In this document: one piece after another, positions 25,000 to 35,970 of the stretch
Layout of the letters: every line of letters begins with the position of its first letter
Numbering within the stretch: position 1 is the first letter of the stretch
DNA from: Amoebophrya sp. A120
Taxonomy: Eukaryota; Sar; Dinophyceae; Syndiniales; Amoebophryaceae
Assembly: GCA_905178155.1 (NCBI GenBank)
Contig: CAJINV010000003.1
Span: 5,609,985 to 5,673,984 of the forward strand
DNA: 64,000 nucleotides
Reading direction: 5' to 3'
Made by a program: the position numbers and the translations under genes
Notes under the pieces: model-generated
What the model saw: only the letters and a program-made list of their open reading frames with translations
What the model was told of the DNA's origin: nothing
Database searches by the model: none

Positions 25000-25952
25000 T
25001 GGAGGTCATACCACACGAAAAGTTCTTCACTTTCACACCAAATCCTCTTTGCTTTCGGTCCGGGTAGATAATTTTCCTGAAAAATCTATGGTTACAATAA
25101 ACGATGTTTCGATACACACACAAAACTATCACTCGGGGATGGGGTCGTGAAAAAGTCTCACACTACACTCACCCTGTCATGTCATCAAGAATTCGAAGCA
25201 CTTTGATCGCAAGATAAAAACGCTTTGAGCAGTACCTACCGAAACTCGGTCTCGTCGACTCTAGATCCGTCAGCACCTCCAATTTGTCTCTGTCAATCTA
25301 TCGTTGTCAACATCCGCATAAGCTAGGAAATAAGCTAGAAGGAACACGAATCCGGCATCCTCAACTGTCATGCCACTATCAAAAAATGGCGGTTTTTTTT
25401 TTCCGTTCTGTAGTTCTCCACCAGGGTACAATACACAGCTCGAGGATGTTTTTAGGATACAACGAAAATAACACGTGTAGTTCTTACATCTACACAGCCA
25501 TGGAGGTTGAGTCTGTTTTCATAGGTGTGTACTAAAAATTCCGTGGCAGAATAAATTCGCGCGGCCCGACTTTGGGCACCGAACGGGGACGAGGCGAGCG
25601 ATGCAACTTTGCATCGCGCACTGTCCCGTGCCTGTCTTTCAAAGCCGAAAGGAGAGCGCCGTCACTTCTAGCAACAGTAAAATAAAATGTCTTCCACCCT
25701 GCTGGGTGATCAATCGGTCTGCTGTTCGTGGAACGATTTACTCCCGAACCGCGATTCTCTGCTCAACATCCATAGTCTTTTCATTTGAGGCGACATCGTT
25801 GCTGCCTGTATGTCAGCGATCCCGCGAAATTCAAAGGTAGTTATGTTCTCGCGTAGACCGACAACTACCGGGCAGTCGGGGCGGGGTGAGACACGTTCTT
25901 CGGGCGGGGTACGTAGAAAGTCCAGAGGAGGAGGTGGCGGACGAAGCTCCAT
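25000..25952 (-). CDS. Possible spliced gene, unknown function
   Basis: The minus strand has a run of exon-like blocks. 25952 to about 25745 starts MELRPPPPPLDFLRTPPEER and has an even composition, ending before GTAAAT. A short block near 25280-25247 reads DKLEVLTDLESTRPSFG before GTAGGT. Another near 25215-25163 reads KRFYLAIKVLRILDDMTG before GTGAGTG. One near 25085-25015 reads KIIYPDRKQRGFGVKVKNF. The last two join in frame and look like conserved protein. I could not join the first block to the rest without a stop, so this may be one gene with missed exons, or two. No family is recognised. Confidence 0.35.
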
Positions 25953-26088
25953 GATCCGGAATCAATCTGGAACGTTTTGTCTTCATCCGCCTCCGAAGAA
26001 GATGAAGAAGCATATAGCATTTACGATTCAAGGTGAACACAGGTCGTCCCTGCGTCGTCGATCAAAACTTCGAGGCGCGGTCGCGTAA

Positions 26089-27229
26089 TCACGCCGCTGG
26101 CATTCCCTTCTGAGACGCAGAAATGATCTGCAGAATTGCGGACCCCACGACCACGAACAGAAAAAAGGCCAACACCAGAGGGCCGACCCGAAATTATCCT
26201 GAGTAAAAACGTACCCCCACCAGAGTCAGGATGGGGATTTTGCAACACAAACCCGGGAGTTTTGTGAGTCACGCATGACAAGTTGCGCTATGCAGTGTTG
26301 TGCAGGTTAGCAAGTGCAGCCGCATCACAGATTCATCGGCTCATCCTGTTCACAGCATCACAAATTCCAAAACACGATTGGAAATGGCTGTCATGGGGAT
26401 GCGCATTACAAGTCTTCTTGTCTTTGCAAATCTGCATTACAACTCTGGTGTGGGTACGTTTTTACTCAGGATAGAAATCCGCTCTTACTCTTCTCGCGAT
26501 CGGACGTCGCCACGTTTCCCCGGTGCCGGATGTTCCGCGCGAACCTGCAAATTTTATTTGGTAGGGAATTTCTTCGAGTAGATATTTGGGCGGAATAGAT
26601 CAAAAATAGATTGGCCGCCAAGCTACGAGCATAGCGCGGCGCCTGGAAAAAAGATTGCTCCGGCCCGCGAAAGTTGGCCCAAACACCACGGCACTCTCTT
26701 ACCTGGGCTGCCAGGTTTTGGGGCCAGGTAAGAGAGCAACGCGGTGCTTGGGATGCGAAAACGTCCAGGCCTGAGGAGGTGGCCAGAGGAAAAAGACACT
26801 CTTGAAGCACAAGCGCCATGCTGTGCTCTTACCTGGGCCTCCAGACTTTGAGGCCCGGTAAGAGCATAGCATTGCGATTGGAAGGAAAAAAGACCGCATC
26901 GCCCCAAAAAAAGTTGGCCCAAACACCACGGCACTCTCTTACCTGGCCTGGCAAATTTTTGGGCCAGGTAAGAGAGCAGCGTGGTGCTTGGGATGCGAAA
27001 ATGTCCTGGCCTGAGGAGGTGGCCAGGAGAAAGAGACACTTTTTTTAGCACAACACGGACGTCGCCACGTTTCCCCGGTGCCGGATGTTCCGTGCGAACC
27101 TGCAAATTTTTATTTACACTTTCAATTCTAGGGTTAGTATGTATCTTCGGACACTACATCATAGGCGTAAAACAAAAAAAACGCACAATACTGGTCGGAT
27201 TTCAGCTTGGTCTTGCGAGTGGCGGTCAT
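26089..27229 (-). CDS. SERP1: RAMP4/SERP stress-associated ER membrane protein
   Basis: A small tail-anchored ER protein bound to the translocon, which helps membrane-protein biogenesis and ER stress tolerance. Exon 1 is 27229-27192 (MTATRKTKLKSDQ). Its GTATTG donor joins the acceptor TTTGCAG at 26545 to give KSDQFARNIRHRGNVATS. Exon 2 ends at a family-B introner (26195-26473), whose removal yields SGFRVGPLVLAFFLFVVVG. The C-terminus GSAILQIISASQKGMPAA then stops at 26089. RNI..RGNV, VGP, the single membrane helix and GSAIxQII are all hallmarks of RAMP4. Length (about 63 residues) is typical. A near-copy of exon 2 lies upstream in intron 1 (27059-27115), so an alternative exon is possible. 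Confidence 0.9.
26195..26473. mobile_element. Introner B5 (family B, 279 bp) in RAMP4
   Basis: Ends TATCCTGAGTAAAAACGTAC and complement. Duplication GAAAT at 26190-26194 and 26474-26478. Excision gives SGFRVGPLVLAF, restoring the RAMP4 VGP motif. Confidence 0.93.
26500..27115. repeat. Duplicated exon copy and hairpin repeat array inside RAMP4 intron 1
   Basis: About 57 bp covering exon 2 and its acceptor occur twice, at 26505-26560 and 27059-27115, with about two mismatches. Between them are two copies of a roughly 135-bp unit (about 26667-26800 and 26907-27043), sharing CGGCACTCTCTTACCTGG and GGTGCTTGGGATGCGAAAA. Each unit holds a hairpin with arms CTCTCTTACCTGG and CCAGGTAAGAGAG. A third related hairpin (GCTCTTACC / GGTAAGAGC) is near 26824-26867. 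Every arm carries CAGGTAAGAG or CGGTAAGAG, a splice-donor consensus, on both strands. Confidence 0.8.
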
Positions 27230-27848
27230 TTTTTCCTTTGGGTTCGAGCGGTTGCAAAGATTTGCAAAATATCGAAGCCCGGATCGGATTTCGGTTAGTG
27301 TTTTTACTTAAGACAAAATGCTATTCTACAATAAAAGCGTTCGTGTCGATTCGATATTTCAAAAACAAAATTCAGAAAAAAGAACCGCTGTCATCGCGTC
27401 AATGTTGCACGAAAAAGAATAAGGCAAGATTGCAAAAAGACGTGATCAAAAATTTCGCAGCGCTTTGCTATTGCAATAAGTGTGCAGATCTTGCTTTTGT
27501 TCTTCGGCTTTCTTCTTTATCATAAAGTTTGGTGAACAATGCCATAATCAATGCTAAACCAACGATGTAGCGCCAACGAGGCTGTCGGATTCTCATTAGA
27601 TCAGGATAGGTACCCATTTGCGGTGACGTGAGAAAGTGGTTCTTGAGGCATGGGTGAGTTTCGAGATGTTTTACATCTTTGTGGTTGTTCTTTGGCTTTG
27701 CAAGCGGAGAGCATAAATATCACAATGAAATATCATCAATATTTTCCGAGCGGGCATGTTGATTTTTACTACTAGCTGCAGCCAATGCATCAGTCTCCCA
27801 CCAACAACTAGAGCGGGTGCTACGTACATTAGCCGAAAAACCCTCCGT
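27230..27848. other. Intergenic stretch between RAMP4 and APC2
   Basis: An AT-rich spacer holding the RAMP4 promoter and the APC2 3' region. I see no supported gene or repeat in it. Confidence 0.4.
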
Positions 27849-30800
27849 TTATTTCAACAGAGCCTGTTCCGATAATTTGTAGCTCGTGCCGTCAAAATCC
27901 AAAAAGCTCGACAGCGTGTGCAGTTCTATCCAACCAAAAAAGCGCTCGATTTCATGCAATTTCAATTATTTTGTTCAGCCGTACTGCAAACAAGAGGGCG
28001 CGGAAGAATGCACGAAGCAGACAAAACCTGCGCTTTTTTGGTGTGATAGAGTACTCGGTCAGGTCTGATTCCGTCAAGGCATACTGGACGTTGTCTCCTC
28101 GGTTCAGGAAAATTTTCAAGAAACCGTGAATGCGGTTCAGCGGCAGCGTCTGGTAGTTTTTGAGCATGGTTCGAATGAACTTCTGCATCATGCGGTCCAG
28201 ATCGGAATCTGGTGCTACCTTGCGGTCCTTGCCTCTTCCCGTTTTCGTGCCAGCTCCGGCCTGTCTCGCCGCGTGGTCCAGACAACTTTCTGACCCGGCC
28301 TCCTGCGATGCAGCCGCCAGGACTTTTTGGGCGACCGAGGGCGGCACCAACGGCGGGAGCAGGCATTTGAGGTTTTGTCGAGTTGCACCGTTCACACGAC
28401 CAATCTTGTTCGCAATGTTGGTACACCTTGTGGTCTCGTCCAGCGCCGCAGCAACAATCCGTGTACTCGTCTCGCCGAGCTGCCCTTCTTTCTCGGCACA
28501 ACTTCTAGAAGACGCATCTCTGGGGTCAACATTCAGCACAAATCGTTGCTCCCCTGGCCGCCCAGAGGCTGCTGCACCTGCTGCCGGTCCTGGGGAAACG
28601 AGCAGCAGGAGCTGCTGGGAAACCCAGAACTGCAGTGCGTCAAGGACGTGATTCGCGAAGTCTCTGCTCTGTACCTCGCTTTTCCCCGAAATAAACCGGT
28701 TGTCTGCATCCACCTCGCCCGCGAGCTCCGCCAAGGACCACTCTCGCCGGCGAGTGGGCGCATCCGCGGTGTCCTCCGAGAACTTCTCCACAACCGCGGC
28801 CTGCAAGGGCGTGACCTGGCGAAACACACGGGACACGCCCGCCACTTCGAGCTCGAGGTCCACGGCGCCGCAGGCCTTAAACCAGTGGAGGCGACGGGTG
28901 CTGCGGATGTGCACGTAGCGCTCCGAAAACCGGTCCAGCGCACATTGCAAGGTGGGAGGCAGGTGAAAATCGCCGACTTCCGGCTCCTCGGTGAAGGCGT
29001 CCTGGGGCCAAAAGTGGTGCGACACCAACGTCGGCTGTATCACCTCTAGCGGCAGGATGTTAAAGGTCATGTCCTTCTCCGCCATACTGGCGGCCGTCGC
29101 TCCCGCGCCGGGTCCGCTACCCAGGATGTTAATGCTTCTGATCTTTCCGCCCGGAAAAACAGCCCCCGCTGCAGGACTACCGAACGACCGCAGCATACTG
29201 GACATCGTTGGCCCCACATGTTGCTCGTCCTCCACCACAGGGACGCATAGATTTTCTGCATCTGCTCCTGAGACGAGGACGCCGGGCACCAGCGGCGTCA
29301 ACCCGGACGAATCCACTTCCATATTGGTATTGTTCCCCTGTGGATGTTGAACCAGATCGTCTCCCCGGTCCCCGAACAGCGCATCCCCGCCGACGTTGGA
29401 TAGTAGTGACATATCAGCACTTACTGCATACAATTCCTGCGTCTGCGCTGGTTCTGCAACTTGACTAGCTAACTCTGCTGCCTCACGCTTGCCCTGCACA
29501 TGGTGATACATGCGTCGCGAGTCCTGCATGTCGGCCAGCATTACCTCCGCGGACTGCAACGCCGCTTCCCCGAACCGAGTCTTCAGCAGCTCCAGGTTCT
29601 GTCGCTCCAGTGTCACTTCGTACGGTTGCCAAGAGGACCCCGAATCGGTTCTCGCTGCCGCTGCACCAACACCGAGGTCGGAAGCGAGGTGAGGAACAGA
29701 ATCTTGTTGTTCTGGTCGTCCTCGTCCCCCGACTACGCCGAAATCCTCGTCGGAGGTGGGATCATCCTCATTATTTCTGGTCTTCCTCAACTGCCTTGTC
29801 GACCGGGAAAGTTTTTGCGGCAACAGCCGGTCAGACAGCATTCTTTGGTACTCGCGCACAAAGGTTTCTTTCGTGCCGTAAATAGACACCAACAGGAAGA
29901 TGAGGTCCTGTCTGCGCTGGGTTGGGGAAGCTTTTCGCGCCGTCGCCAATTGGTCCAGTGGCTCCGGTTCCCACGAGTCAGGGTCCTGTTCTTCCTCCGA
30001 TATTCCCTGAAAATCAAACATCCCCACACATAACTATTTGCACGACAAAACAAAGCCGACTTGCAGTTGCTTCCATGTTTTGTATGACACATTGGATGGC
30101 GATGGTTAAATTTCGGGGAATATCCGAGAATTCGTAGTCATGGCCCGGGTTCCCTTCTTCCAGATCGGATTCTGCGGCCCCACCCCCTGCGACGGCGTCG
30201 CCCAGCGCCGTCTCCGACATCAGCGTGTCGGTGCGTTGCAGGCTGCCTGTTCCGTTGCCTTGAGGCACCTCTTGGTCCACTCCCGCGGGCCATCCATTTG
30301 CTTCACCGCCCGCGAACCCCGGCCGCTGCGCCGAAGCACCAGGAGGAAAGGATGACGAAAATAGGTGGTGCGCAGGACCGCCGCCGCCACCTGGCTGCGA
30401 AGTTGCAGCCTGCTGCTGCAGAAGTTCCGCCTGCAGGGAACTTCCTTCCTCGGTGAGGGCAGACACCACGCAGCGAACAGTGTCCGGACGTTGTTGCAGA
30501 TACGCCCGAATGGGTGCGGAAACGGCATCCAAAAGCAGCGCCGAGGACTTCGGTGAAGGGTCAATTTGCTTCAGCGCCTTCACGATTTTGCAGTAGGCCA
30601 TTATGATGCGTTTCGTTTCGACGCCCGCTATCAGAAGCCGCTTTGCGCAACCTTCCCGCAGGTGCGCTACCAGCTTCGGCCGGTAGCAGTCCGCATACAC
30701 ACTGCGTAAATCCAACAGTGCGGGCTCCGAATCCGGGTAAAACTTTACAACCAAGTCGAAACTCTGAGCGCAGCGCTCCGCGGCAAAGGCGTCAACGAAA

Positions 30801-32134
30801 AACTCTGTGATTTCCTGACTCATCTGGTGCCAATTGACCTCCACGTCGCAGGTCTGGGGCGCGAAACTAGATGGCGGCGCGGCTCCAGCAAACGGACCTA
30901 AACCGTGGCACAGCCTGAGCCACGGGAGGACAACCAGGTAGAACCACCTTGCACACCGATCCAGTAGACGTTCCTCAAAGTTCTCATCGCAATCATGCAC
31001 CAGACGGCGTTTCACTTGCTTTTTGACGGCGTGAAGAAGACTGGCGCGCCACAGGTCTTCTATGCCAAGTTGGCGGAAGCACACTCCCAGCTCGTGCACA
31101 AGACGGATCAAACTGCAGTCTTGCTCGTGTGGCGTCTCCAACACCTGCATATCTTCGTCTTCGTGATATGCGACGCAACTCAGTCAGCTGGTGAAATCCA
31201 TACCAAAAACAAAAGAAGATGTTACGACTACACCGGCTTGGGATTGGGCAACGAACCAAAAATACAGGTTGACCTACAGCAGATCATGCGCAATTTCTTT
31301 TCTTTTCGTACAAGAGCCGCACTACCCGGCACGAAGTTCTGTACTCGATCGAAGGTCTGCATCAAAGTGGTACCAACCACAGCGACGATGGTCTGCGTGC
31401 CTTACAGACGAAAGGTGTACGAAGTTGTAGCCTTCGACTTCCTCTCCGCCGACTTCCGCCAGCAGATGCGCGTGAAGCCCGCGAGATTCCGGTAGCAGCG
31501 CCAGTGCACGGCGACACATGGGCGCTTCAACATCGACGCCGGCGCTGACCCACCACCATTCGTGCTCGTTTTGGCGCTTGGAAAAAAAGTTGCTACCTCC
31601 GTGACCCTGCAGTAATTGTTGTCTCTCCACAACCGGTAGGTCGAAGAACTTCTCAGTGGCACCCTCGATATCGTGCGACAAGGTTTCAGCCACGCCTACG
31701 AGACCGGCAAGTACCTGACGAAATACTTGCTGCACTCGCCGTTCTATCAGTTGCGAAGCAGAGGAATCTCCAAGTGCAGCTGCAGCATGTAATCGCTGTA
31801 ACGCCCGACAACACCGCTGCGCATACGACACGATCACCTGCGTCTTTTGCAGCAGAGACGCCCTGCAGCTTGATGGAAATCCGGCGAGGTAGTCATCAGC
31901 AGCATCAATTTCTCCGGTTTCTCTCTGCGTGTACTGTACCGACGCTAGATCTGACAGCAACACTCGCTCGACGCGCCGCAGAAATTTACGCTCGATCAGC
32001 ATTGCCAGTCTTTCATCTCGAGCAGGCACAAGCTGTTGTATCGCCATCGTGGAGTCTGTGTCGCTTTCCGACAAACCGAGCGCCGCAACTTTCTGATAGG
32101 GCCCATAGGCCCGCGCGAAGGTATCACAGTCCAT
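27849..32134 (-). CDS. ANAPC2: Anaphase-promoting complex subunit 2 (cullin-like)
   Basis: APC2 is the cullin scaffold of the APC/C ubiquitin ligase that drives mitotic exit. Exons: 32134 to about 31410 (N-terminal helical repeats), about 31150-30123, 29995 to about 28050, and probably a last short exon ending at 27849. The first join (GTAAGG donor, ATGCAG acceptor) gives VHLSSVLETPHEQD in frame. A 122-bp introner (30001-30122) is removed to give YEFSEEEQDPDSW. The cullin-homology region is clear: DLIFLLVSIYGTKETFVREY, then LELLKTRFGE and EVMLADMQDSRR, then HFWP. The C-terminal winged helix shows LPLNRIHGFLKIFL, which normally binds the RING subunit APC11. The final exon (SSFLDFDGTSYKLSEQALLK, stop at 27849) fits the family ending but its junction is uncertain. 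Low-complexity insertions make it longer than typical. Confidence 0.88.
30001..30122. mobile_element. Introner K (family K, 122 bp) in APC2
   Basis: Short inverted ends TATTCCCTGAAAAT and TATTCCCCGAAATT. Duplication TCCGA at 29996-30000 and 30123-30127. Excision gives YEFSEEEQDP. Smallest intact element here. Confidence 0.82.
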
Positions 32135-33314
32135 GTTTTAGTCGGCTCACTCTAGTACGACACGATACAAGTAACTATCAGTCAACAAGACCAGGTTGTT
32201 CTTAGATAAGTAGAAAAAGCGATACTGCAACAGAAGCGGTCACGACGGAAAAAACAAGTGCAGATTGGTCTACAATGTGTCACCACCGTTCGGCGGATCT
32301 CGATACTCTATTGATCAGGGCGTCGCGCTTTGCTCTTTTCTTCAAGCATCATCATTTCGATTATCAACTCGATAATGTCTACTGCTTTAGATACAACTTT
32401 ATGTCACACCGACGGCGACGTGCGAGAGCGGCTTCATGTTCATCCATTATTCAACGAGAAATGAATCGACCTGACTGCAATCAGCGGTGGGTTGATCGGA
32501 CTCACAGTAGGGGCAAGACGTGATCAATCTGTTTCTGATCGCTACGCCTGCAGTGAGAGAGCACATACACTACATCACCGATCGTTCGCCTTTCACGACG
32601 AACACATGTCTGTGCCTAGTTGCGCACTCGTCAGGAGGGCGCGCCTCTTCACAACGAAGTGTGCTCGTGGAAAAAAATCACCACTTACTGTCGCTTCCCT
32701 TTCCACATGATACGCGACCGCGCGCAGACTCTCTCTCCCTGGGCACAAACATGTTTGCTACTTCGGCTTCGCCAAACTATTATACAATGATTTTGCCTAC
32801 CAACGAAAACGCCAAACACAATTATTTAAAAAAATGGTGCCAAACTATCTGCTTCAAATTGTATGCAAAGAAAAAACACATCGCTTTCGCTGAAGTATCC
32901 CTTTTCACATCATTTGTGCGAGAGCAATTGCAGCAGGAATCAGACCACCACAGCACTTTTCAGGCGAAACCAAGAATGTTCTCGCGCCGCGAGACAATGC
33001 ACCGGTATCAAGAAACGACTTGTCATGCAAAAAGGACTCCACGACAGCGATGGTCTTTTTCTTCTCCGCAACTTAGGTGCCAATTTCAACAAACGACGCA
33101 AGCCTGTGCTCTCGAGAGATTTCTACTGTGCAGTCGCAGCTAATCACTTCGTGCTGTAGAAAGGAAGATGCGAAAGTGAAACAATTAAATCGTACAAGAT
33201 TTGTGAAAAACAAGTAGCTGTAGCTCATGATTTTGATTGATGTGCACTAAAACTTCTCGAATGAATCACGTATGCCGACGGTGGTAAGTTAGTCCGCCTC
33301 GCGGAGTGGTTTCC
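32135..33314. other. Intergenic stretch
   Basis: About 1.2 kb upstream of APC2. Plus-strand frames of 72-207 codons occur here but are His/Ser/Arg/Thr-rich, discontinuous, and resemble no protein. No inverted repeat was found. Confidence 0.4.
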
Positions 33315-34290
33315 TTACACGGCCTCATCGCCATCGCACGGAACGATCTTGTAGGACTGGAAGTTTTCGAAACCCGCCGGGGCACCTTCGGCGCCGGGCA
33401 GCAAGCTCTCGCACGTGTCCGGGGGCTTAGAGGTGTCACAGGCCCCGATTTCGACCGTTTTGTAGTCTTCGCAATCATTCAGCAGGTAGACAATGGCCTT
33501 CATACCTGGTGTAAAATCAAATGCGTCCTTAGTATTCATGTATGCACCATGCGTTGAAAGGGCAAAAGGATCAACCAGCGCTCTGTATCACACACACTAG
33601 CTGTCGCTCTTTCATCCTCTTCATCCGTTATGCGAACAAAATTCATTGCAACCCGGCGGCCCTCATAAACAATGGAAATAGTAAGTACTCGTCCCACACA
33701 CCTCGATCCGCGGTTCGGTCTTGGACGCTACTGTCTCCGGCGGAATGGCGATGCACGTGCTCGTATTGACTGCAAATATGTCTAGGTCTGAACGACAAGG
33801 CCGTGCATATTTTTAGATCACCACTTAGATCCAGAGCGTCTGGAACGTTTATTGTAAAACCTTTTTACAAGTTTCGCTCATGCCTCTTGCTGCCTACCCC
33901 ACATGCGAACTCGGCTATCTGCCCAGCAAGAAATAGCGATGAACCATCGGCGCTCATGCAACAAAAAATTTAAATTTTCATTTTGCATGATTTTGTGTGC
34001 ATAAGATTGCATGTTTCCAAACCTAGACATATTTACAATGCTTAGTCCGCTACCCCGCCCGCGGAGCGGCCAAAAACCTCTTTATCGGAAAACTTCACCT
34101 GTCGAGTTGGTAAATAGCATGCAAATGCACTACACACACGAAGGAAGGATGCTTGCGTGAGACCACAATTTGCAGCATTTACCAACACAGTTTACAGACC
34201 AAAATCAACAAGTGGTACCGACGGATCGAACTTCTGCCGCAAATTCAATCCCGATGCGACACCGGCGAGGAGCGCGACTTTACGCATCAT
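33315..34290 (-). CDS. Small secreted cysteine-containing protein, unknown function
   Basis: Four exons join in frame. Exon 1 (34290 to about 34222) encodes MMRKVALLAGVASGLNLRQK, a likely signal peptide. A GTACCA donor joins a CAG acceptor near 34102 to give DPSVKFSDKEVFGRSAGGVA. A decayed family-A introner (33764-34045) interrupts the next part, followed by STCIAIPPETVASKTEPRIE. A GTACTT donor then joins a CAG acceptor near 33509, giving CGTSMKAIVYLLNDCEDYK to the stop at 33315. The mature part has about six cysteines (STCI, VCGT, NDCED, GACD, DTCE, VPCD), which fits disulfide bonding in an exported protein. About 150 residues. No family is recognised. Confidence 0.6.
33764..34045. mobile_element. 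Decayed introner, family A
   Basis: The ends keep CTGCAAATATGTCTAGGTCT on the left and its near-complement on the right, a mutated version of the family-A repeat (GTCTGGGTCTGG). Internal TTTGCATGATTTTGTG-type motifs are present. The flanking 5-mers (GCTCG and GTCCG on plus) no longer match exactly, so the duplication has eroded. It lies between two in-frame exons of the secreted protein gene. Confidence 0.6.
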
Positions 34291-34753
34291 CTTTTCTAGC
34301 AAAACACTGAGCTGCGATAAGTGGGATAGGGATCTCTAATCGGACAAAGAAGTGCACATTCCTGCGATACGTCGAGATCTCAAGCACACGGCATATGGCA
34401 CAAGCACAAAAGAAAAAAAGAAAAACCAAGAATGATCTGAGAAAAGCAAATCAGTAAGCACAAACGAAAGTCAAAGAATGGGAACAACGCCTGTGGACGC
34501 CAACATGGTTGATCATATTGTTTTTTCAGGCTGCGACACGATCTTCCGGCTTCCAACGAAGCAGGAGTGGATCTTTTCACAAGCGCACCACGCTTACATC
34601 AGGATGGAACACGCCACATCAGGTCGCTGAACCGAACAACCAGGCAGGGAGTCAATAAAGGTACACGGACGTGGTCGCTTTCAGGCATTTCCCACCCAGC
34701 GACGTACTGTCTCTTGGGCTTTCAGTTGGAAACACAAACAGCATAGCTGGGTG
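34291..34753. other. Intergenic stretch
   Basis: No supported gene. The sequence is purine-rich near 34400-34450, with nothing recognisable. Confidence 0.4.
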
Positions 34754-35580
34754 CTAATTTACTTCCAGGGCATCGCCGTCATCTATCTCTTCCGCAAATT
34801 TCTTTTCTCGGAGCTCCTCAGCGCGTCGCCTTGCCAAGCTGGAAATTTCCATCTCGCCCCGAACGTCTTTGCTCGCCCGCTGCATGTAGGCTCGCCGGAA
34901 AAGTAAGGGCAGCTTAGTTTATTTGGTATCACATTTATTTTTGAAATTCAATTTGCTCCCCTCTGCATGTAGGTGCTACAGCGACAAGGGAATGGCGCGC
35001 TGGCGGTGCAGAGCAAAGAACTGCCTTGTTATGCACCATCAAACTGCTATCCTTGTGCAGGTGCCGTGCGATTTTGATTCTATGCAGTGCAATAACGATT
35101 TCAACCCTAAGCGTTGAATCCAAATTGAGTACTCATAGAGGCAAGACGCAATCGAAGAGGTTCCGATGAGCACAACGTGAACGTTTGCAAATTTCGGTAC
35201 CAACACAACTGCGAAAGCGAGTACTAGTTGCGCAGCAAGAGGGGCTGATCCGCCTTCCCGGCTTTCGGCTTCCGCCTGCAGATGTGCCACATGGTCCATG
35301 CTCCTTCTACTGTTGTCGTGATTTTCTTGATCAAGTGCGAGCTTATACACGAAGCGACTGCGCGGAAGATTCAGGAACCACGACAGGGAATTGAGATCAT
35401 TAGCACCTCGATCTAAACAAAAACAGCATAGTAGTTTATTTTTCGTGGACAAATATTTTCTTTACTCCCAGCACATAAAATCCACGAGCATGGCGGTTTC
35501 TACAACTACTTTCGCCCCAATATACGCTTTTTCACCCCACTTGCGACCGCGAAAATTCGATTCAAAGCAACCACTGACCA
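34754..35580 (-). CDS. Possible spliced membrane protein, unknown function
   Basis: Three exon-like blocks. About 35580-35464 starts MVSGCFESNFRGRKWGEKAY and ends before a GTAAAG donor. About 35361-35127 follows acceptor CGCGCAG and contains the hydrophobic stretch PLAAQLVLAFAVVLVPKFA. 34917-34754 carries AYMQRASKDVRGEMEISSLA, a basic then acidic tail, and stops at 34754. The break between the last two blocks looks like an eroded introner: joining TGCCT to GCTGCCC keeps the frame as SCLLPLLFRRAYMQ. I recognise no family. The terminal exon is the most convincing part. Confidence 0.35.
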
Positions 35581-35970
35581 TGCATCTCGACCTTTGTCGC
35601 GTTCCTACTCTTAGGCAGGCACACGACGGCCACGTCACAGAGACATGCAGCAGACAAAGCATAAGTACCCAACGACAAGCCTATTTGCTCCTGGTCGACG
35701 AGGCCGCGTCGGCGCCGATTGACTTTCCTTCTATACTACTATTTCGTCACAGGGATCTACCTGCCGAAGAGGACCAGATCACGAACACATTTCCAAAGTG
35801 CGCCAGCTCCAAACCCGCTTGGCAACACAGTATCAACATTTCGACGATGGATGGTCCTGCTCGTGTGTACTCAGCGTTCGATGCCGCAATGGCCATTATG
35901 TGACACAGTACTATTTATACATTCATGTTCGTTCGCTTTGGCGGTGGTTGCTGTGCGATATCATTTCACT

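Noticed and set aside
32520-33143. A 207-codon plus-strand frame
   Set aside because: Ser/Thr/His/Arg-rich with no homology-like pattern, in an intergenic region where several overlapping frames are open.
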